Shown here: in pieces, positions 60,604 through 64,000 of the stretch
Layout: each line of letters starts with the position of its first letter
Numbering within the stretch: the first letter of the stretch is position 1
DNA from: Ectothiorhodospiraceae bacterium
GTDB lineage: Bacteria; Pseudomonadota; Gammaproteobacteria; HK1
Direction: 5' to 3'
DNA length: 64,000 nt
Assembly: GCA_024234875.1 (NCBI GenBank)
Contig: JACKNM010000006.1
Coordinates: forward strand, 62,001 to 126,000
Made by a program: the position numbers and the translations under genes
Notes under the pieces: model-generated
The model's database searches: none
Told to the model about the DNA's origin: nothing
The model's input: the letters and a program-made list of their open reading frames with translations, nothing else

Positions 60604-60631
60604 GGAAGGTCTGCAAGACCGCAGACCTTCC
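60604..60631. terminator. Hairpin after the TPP-enzyme gene
   Basis: GGAAGGTCTGC (60604-60614) and GCAGACCTTCC (60621-60631) are perfect inverted repeats with a six-base loop, 57 bases after the stop codon. It is the first of several inverted repeats in this convergent gap. Confidence 0.6.
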
Positions 60632-60632
60632 T

Positions 60633-60676
60633 GCGGTGCAGGGCTTGTCCTGAGCGCCGCCGAAGGGATGCACCGC
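60633..60676. repeat. Palindrome-flanked interspersed-repeat-like element
   Basis: GCGGTGCA (60633-60640) and TGCACCGC (60669-60676) flank a 28-base segment containing GTCCTGAGCGCCGCCGAAGG. That segment resembles widespread GTCCTGAGC...CGAAGG repeats found between genes in many high-GC bacteria. It may be one copy of a REP/MITE-like family; only one copy is visible here. Confidence 0.35.
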
Positions 60677-60741
60677 CATTTTCGAACGCGTGAGCGATTG
60701 AAAATGTGAGGCAGATGCAAACCGCGCCTTGCGCCTGCCGT

Positions 60742-60774
60742 CTCTGCGCAACTCCACGATGGAGTTCTGCAGAG
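60742..60774. terminator. Interrupted hairpin between convergent genes
   Basis: CTCTGC (60742-60747) pairs with GCAGAG (60769-60774) and AACTCCA (60750-60756) pairs with TGGAGTT (60760-60766), separated by small internal loops. It ends a few bases from the hydroxylase stop on the minus strand. Position fits a terminator for one or both strands. Confidence 0.5.
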
Positions 60775-60779
60775 TTTCC

Positions 60780-61838
60780 CTAGGCAGCGCCTTCGAGCTC
60801 TCCGCCCGCCGCCGGGGACGCGCCGCGCATCGCGCGCAGGCGGGCGAGCCGCTTCTCCTTCAGCCGCGCGTCGGCTTCCGGCGAGCCGTCGTGGAAGCTG
60901 CCGAAGATCTTGTCGAGGACCGGCACGCTGTCGCTACCGTAGTTGCACTCGAAGTGAGTGTGGTGCAGGTAATGGAACCAGTTTCCGCACACGAGCGACC
61001 GCTCGCCGGCCACGATGCGCTCGAACCCGCAGTGGCCCTTGGCCGGCGACAGCCCGGTGTGGAAGAGGTGGAACAGCACGTGCAACGGGTGCGAGGGCAG
61101 TACCAGGTGGATCAGCGGCCCGGAGAAGTACAGGAGATGCTCGATCGGGTGCATCGACATTCCCGACCACGGATTCACGTTGACATTGCGATGATGCAGG
61201 TAGTGCGCGTGGTCGTAGAGCGGGCGCCAGTGCGAGACCCGGTGCACGACATAGAAATGCGCCTCCCGGAACACCGGGATGAGGAGCAGGAGCACCACGA
61301 ACCAGACCGGGCTCGTCTCCCAATCGACGTAGAGCAGCCAGCCGTTCGCGTAGGCCCAGAGCATCAGCACCTCGTACGCGGTCCAGATGGTCACGCCGCT
61401 GGCCAGCGTCCAGAAGATGTTGTCCCTGACCTGATTGCCGAACAGGAACAGTTTGCTATCCGTCGCCGGTGGGCGCTCGGTGTACTTGAATGCCTTGCCC
61501 TGGGCCTTGACGACGTAGAAGTAGAGGTGCCAGGCGCCGAAGAAGACGCTGGTGATCACCACGTTGCGCGCCAGGATGTACCCGATCCAGCCGGGCTCGA
61601 GGGTCTGCATGGTCGCCAGGCTCGGAGTCAGCGCGAGCCAGGCGCCGAGGGCGATCGCGAAGTAGAGCAGGTTCCACGGCCAGAGGTAACCCGGAAAGCC
61701 GAGGAACCAGCGCGCGAGGGCGCCGGCGCGTAGCGGCCGCCGAAACGGCGCCGGCATCTGCAGCCGATAGTCGGGACGCCAGTGCCCGCGTGCGTCACGG
61801 GTGCCGATGCTGCTCTCGGAAAGGGTGCCCTGGCTCAC
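60780..61838 (-). CDS. Fatty acid hydroxylase/sterol desaturase superfamily membrane protein
   Basis: A 352-residue membrane di-iron enzyme. Histidine boxes HFYVVHRVSH, HYLHHRNVN and HYLHHTHFECNYG supply the expected His ligands, set among about four membrane segments (WNLLYFAIALGAWLAL; FVVLLLLIPVF). A strong AGGAGG lies six bases before the GTG at 61838, which decides the start over an ATG at 61853. Members hydroxylate or desaturate lipids and sterol-like compounds; the substrate is unknown. It is convergent with the TPP enzyme. Confidence 0.9.
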   Translation of the reverse strand: MSQGTLSESSIGTRDARGHWRPDYRLQMPAPFRRPLRAGALARWFLGFPGYLWPWNLLYFAIALGAWLALTPSLATMQTLEPGWIGYILARNVVITSVFFGAWHLYFYVVKAQGKAFKYTERPPATDSKLFLFGNQVRDNIFWTLASGVTIWTAYEVLMLWAYANGWLLYVDWETSPVWFVVLLLLIPVFREAHFYVVHRVSHWRPLYDHAHYLHHRNVNVNPWSGMSMHPIEHLLYFSGPLIHLVLPSHPLHVLFHLFHTGLSPAKGHCGFERIVAGERSLVCGNWFHYLHHTHFECNYGSDSVPVLDKIFGSFHDGSPEADARLKEKRLARLRAMRGASPAAGGELEGAA

Positions 61839-62009
61839 TCGAGACCTCCTCACGCTGCGCCCGCCTACCGCCGCGCCGTGGAAGGCGGGCGCCGGACCGG
61901 CGACAGCGTACGGAAACCAGAGCTCGACTTCCAGCCGCTCCCGGTGAGGTGGGGCGGCCCGATCGAGGCCGCCGTCCGCGGTCCGACATCCCGCGCGCAG
62001 CGGCTGGCG

Positions 62010-63464
62010 TCAGCGAGACAGCGCCATCGGGTCGAACGGCTTTCCGTTCAACTGCATCTCGCCGTTGCGAAACCGGATCGTGCTGCGCAGCACCAAGCCG
62101 TCGCGCTCGACGTAGCCCTTGCCGGTCAGGGCGTGGAGCTGCGCCTCGATCTGGGCCTCGACCATGCGCGCCTCGTCCGCGCTCACCGTCCGGGTCGGAT
62201 CCGCGGCTGCCATCTTGCGCTGGAACGACTTCACCGCGAACGCGGTCAGCAGCGGGGCCGAGACGCTGGCGCTGCCGTCGAGCTCCAGCTTGGGCAGTAG
62301 CAGCATCGGATTCTCGAGCTCGGCCAGTTGCACGCCGCGCAGCCGTGCCGCCACCGACAGCACCACCTCGCCCTCCGGCATGGCGAAGCTCAGCCGGTCC
62401 AGGCGCAGGCCCGGGTCGTGCTCGAGCAATCGCCGCGCCGGCTCGGCCAGGGATGCGAGGATCTGCCCGGGGTCGCTGCCGGGCCGGAACAGCTCGGGTC
62501 GGGCGTAGAGCTTCAACATCTCCTCGTACAGCGCGACCAGTGTCGGCGCGTGCAGATGCGTCACCGAGTAGTCGTACCGCGCCGGACCGACGACGTCGTC
62601 GCCGAGGCGGACCTCGTCGGCGCCGATGCGGTAGGACAGATCGACGAAGCCGTCGCGCAGCGGCACGTCGCCCTCGAGGACGAGGTTTCGCATCGACATC
62701 GCCTGCGCGTCCTGACCGGGTGGTGGGGTGACCTGCATCTGCGCGACCGAGATGCGCTGGTTGCCGATGAAGAACAAGGGTGCCTCGGCGAACGGGCGCG
62801 TCGCGTCCATGTCGAGGGCGATGCCCTTCATGACGACCGCGAGCTTGCTTGCATCGGTGATCTCGAGCGCCGGGATGGTGCCCTCGGCCTGGACGGCGTT
62901 GCGGTCGGCGCTGAAGCGGAACGCGACGTCGATGCCGCCCCACCGCATCCGCGTGTCGTCGGGAAGGGCTATCTCGAATGCCCGGCCGGAGAATCGGCCC
63001 GAGCCCGACCCGTCCAGCTCGAAACGCGTGCGCACCACCAGTGGCTCGCCACCGCCGTCGGTGAGCGCCCGTGGCTCACCCTCGGCCGAGACCAGGTACA
63101 CCCGCGACTCGGCGCGTGCCGCCGCCGCTGGTGACGACAGACCGGGGAACGGGCCGTGCGCGTATTCCGTGCGCGCCTCGATCGCCACCCGATCGAGCCC
63201 GGTCCCGGAGCTCGCAGACGTGCCGGCCGCGACGGCGGCGAGGAACTCGGGCTTCCAGCGCATGCGGACGGTCTCGGTCGAGCGGTACACCCCGCGCTCG
63301 AACCGTCGCTCGGCGACCTCGACCAGAGGCACCTGCGCGAGCGTGGCGTACTGCCGATCGAGCTCGGCCTCGAGCTGCTTGCCGAAATACCAGGTGGCGG
63401 CGGGATAGGCGCCGAGAGCGATGGCGGCGACGACACCGGCGGCGCCGAGCAGAGACTTCTTCAT
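62010..63464 (-). CDS. DUF945 (YdgA-like) periplasmic/envelope protein
   Basis: A 484-residue protein. N-terminal anchor MKKSLLGAAGVVAAIALGAY followed by PAATWYFGKQLEAELDRQYA is the classic YdgA/DUF945 start. The rest is beta-rich (RMRWGGIDVAFRFSADRNAV; GMSMRNLVLEGDVPLRDGFV-like segments) and ends RSTIRFRNGEMQLNGKPFDP. DUF945 proteins are common in gamma- and betaproteobacterial envelopes, with unclear function. ATG 63464 with AAGGGA about ten bases upstream. No operon partner. Confidence 0.88.
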   Translation of the reverse strand: MKKSLLGAAGVVAAIALGAYPAATWYFGKQLEAELDRQYATLAQVPLVEVAERRFERGVYRSTETVRMRWKPEFLAAVAAGTSASSGTGLDRVAIEARTEYAHGPFPGLSSPAAAARAESRVYLVSAEGEPRALTDGGGEPLVVRTRFELDGSGSGRFSGRAFEIALPDDTRMRWGGIDVAFRFSADRNAVQAEGTIPALEITDASKLAVVMKGIALDMDATRPFAEAPLFFIGNQRISVAQMQVTPPPGQDAQAMSMRNLVLEGDVPLRDGFVDLSYRIGADEVRLGDDVVGPARYDYSVTHLHAPTLVALYEEMLKLYARPELFRPGSDPGQILASLAEPARRLLEHDPGLRLDRLSFAMPEGEVVLSVAARLRGVQLAELENPMLLLPKLELDGSASVSAPLLTAFAVKSFQRKMAAADPTRTVSADEARMVEAQIEAQLHALTGKGYVERDGLVLRSTIRFRNGEMQLNGKPFDPMALSR

Positions 63465-63671
63465 TGCCGAGCATTCCCTTGTTGAGCGTGCGAGGCGCTC
63501 CGGCGACGGTGGCCGGGCGTGGCGTGTCCGTTGCGCTATCGACGTGGCGGCGCTCGAAGTTTAGTCCCCTTCGGGCGCGGACACCGGTGGCGGACCGGCG
63601 CCTCGGGGCGGACAATGTCGCGGTGTCGCCCGGGCGTCCGGCCCGGGGCCGGAAGAGGAGGGCGCCGGGTC

Positions 63672-64000
63672 ATGGTCGACGGAAGCTGTCTCTGCGGGGT
63701 GGTGCGTTGGCGCGTGGACCGCCCGTTCCTGCGCATGTCGCACTGTCATTGCTCCATGTGCCGGAAGGCCCACGGCGCCCCGTTCGCGACCTTCGCGGTG
63801 GTGGAGGCTGACGGCTTCCGGTACCTGCAGGGCGAGGAGGCGCTGACCGTGCTCGAGTCCTCGCCGGGATTCGAGCGGCCGTTCTGCCAGCACTGCGGGT
63901 CGGCGGCGCCGCATCGGTCGCTCGACGGCAACATGGCGGTGCCGGCCGGCTGCCTCGACGGGCCGGCGGGGATTGCGCCCGAGCGCCACATCTTTGCCGC
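63672..64000 (+). CDS. GFA/CENP-V-family zinc protein, N-terminal part
   Basis: Open at the right edge; 109 codons are visible from ATG 63672. GSCLCGVVRW, SHCHCSMCRKAHGAPF and FCQHCGS give the CxC and CxxC zinc clusters of the glutathione-dependent formaldehyde-activating (GFA) family. Such proteins bind zinc and may add glutathione to small electrophiles, but most are uncharacterised. The last ~20-30 residues should lie beyond the window. It diverges from the DUF945 gene across 207 bases with no clear promoter seen. Confidence 0.88.
   Translation, partial: MVDGSCLCGVVRWRVDRPFLRMSHCHCSMCRKAHGAPFATFAVVEADGFRYLQGEEALTVLESSPGFERPFCQHCGSAAPHRSLDGNMAVPAGCLDGPAGIAPERHIFA

Overview
This window looks like chromosomal DNA from a high-GC Gram-negative bacterium, most likely proteobacterial. 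Supporting evidence is strong G/C bias at third codon positions, periplasmic binding proteins, a PEP-CTERM-type sorting tail, a GGDEF/EAL protein and CoA-ester/aldolase catabolic genes. The species cannot be named from the sequence. No rRNA, tRNA, CRISPR array, insertion sequence or phage gene was recognised. The GC content produces many long shadow reading frames, which are left out.

Layout. 1-7897: the start of a homocysteine S-methyltransferase-like gene at the edge, a LysR regulator, then a dipeptide/oligopeptide-type ABC importer (binding protein, two permeases, fused double ATPase) coupled to a malate/L-lactate-dehydrogenase-family oxidoreductase. 7924-16234: a RiPP (lanthipeptide) gene cluster with an NHLP-type precursor, a class II synthetase LanM, two 2-oxoglutarate/Fe(II) oxygenases, a flavin luciferase-like monooxygenase, an exostosin-like protein and a TPR-sulfotransferase. 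16460-21299: a small-molecule catabolic run (HpcH/HpaI aldolase, lactate-permease-like transporter, SMP-30 lactonase, luciferase-like oxidoreductase, cupin). 21395-24318: a sorted secreted trypsin-like protease coupled to a small exported protein, then a TauD-type dioxygenase. 24428-26465: a P19-type periplasmic iron protein and a membrane 4Fe-4S protein. 26809-38399: large exported proteins (collagen-like; 21-repeat FG-GAP/VCBS-like; four-repeat protein with a calcium-type tail) around a CoA-transferase/HMG-CoA-lyase-like pair. 38431-43985: a GGDEF-EAL protein downstream of a PstS-like binding protein, and a SulP-STAS-cNMP transporter. 44177-47722: aminotransferase V, DapA-family lyase and FAD oxidase in one operon. 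48015-51720: two unrelated phosphate transporters and a small coiled-coil protein. 51851-58733: aldo/keto reductase, small exported protein, two-component system, and a PspA/membrane/VWA operon. 58906-64000: TPP enzyme, fatty-acid-hydroxylase-like protein, DUF945-like protein and the start of a GFA-domain protein.

The most interesting system is the RiPP cluster. The precursor at 9019-9351 has a nitrile-hydratase-like leader ending in Gly-Gly and a 31-residue core with a CxxC pair and nine Ser/Thr. The LanM (1084 aa) has all expected dehydratase residues and a Cys-Cys-Gly third zinc motif, as in the substrate-tolerant ProcM group. Two different oxygenases lie directly upstream of LanM in the same direction, and a luciferase-like monooxygenase and a sulfotransferase sit in the same interval. 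The predicted product is therefore a lanthipeptide that could carry oxidative and perhaps sulfate tailoring. No exporter or leader peptidase lies in the interval, which is unusual. The chemistry is inferred; only the gene content and motifs are seen directly.
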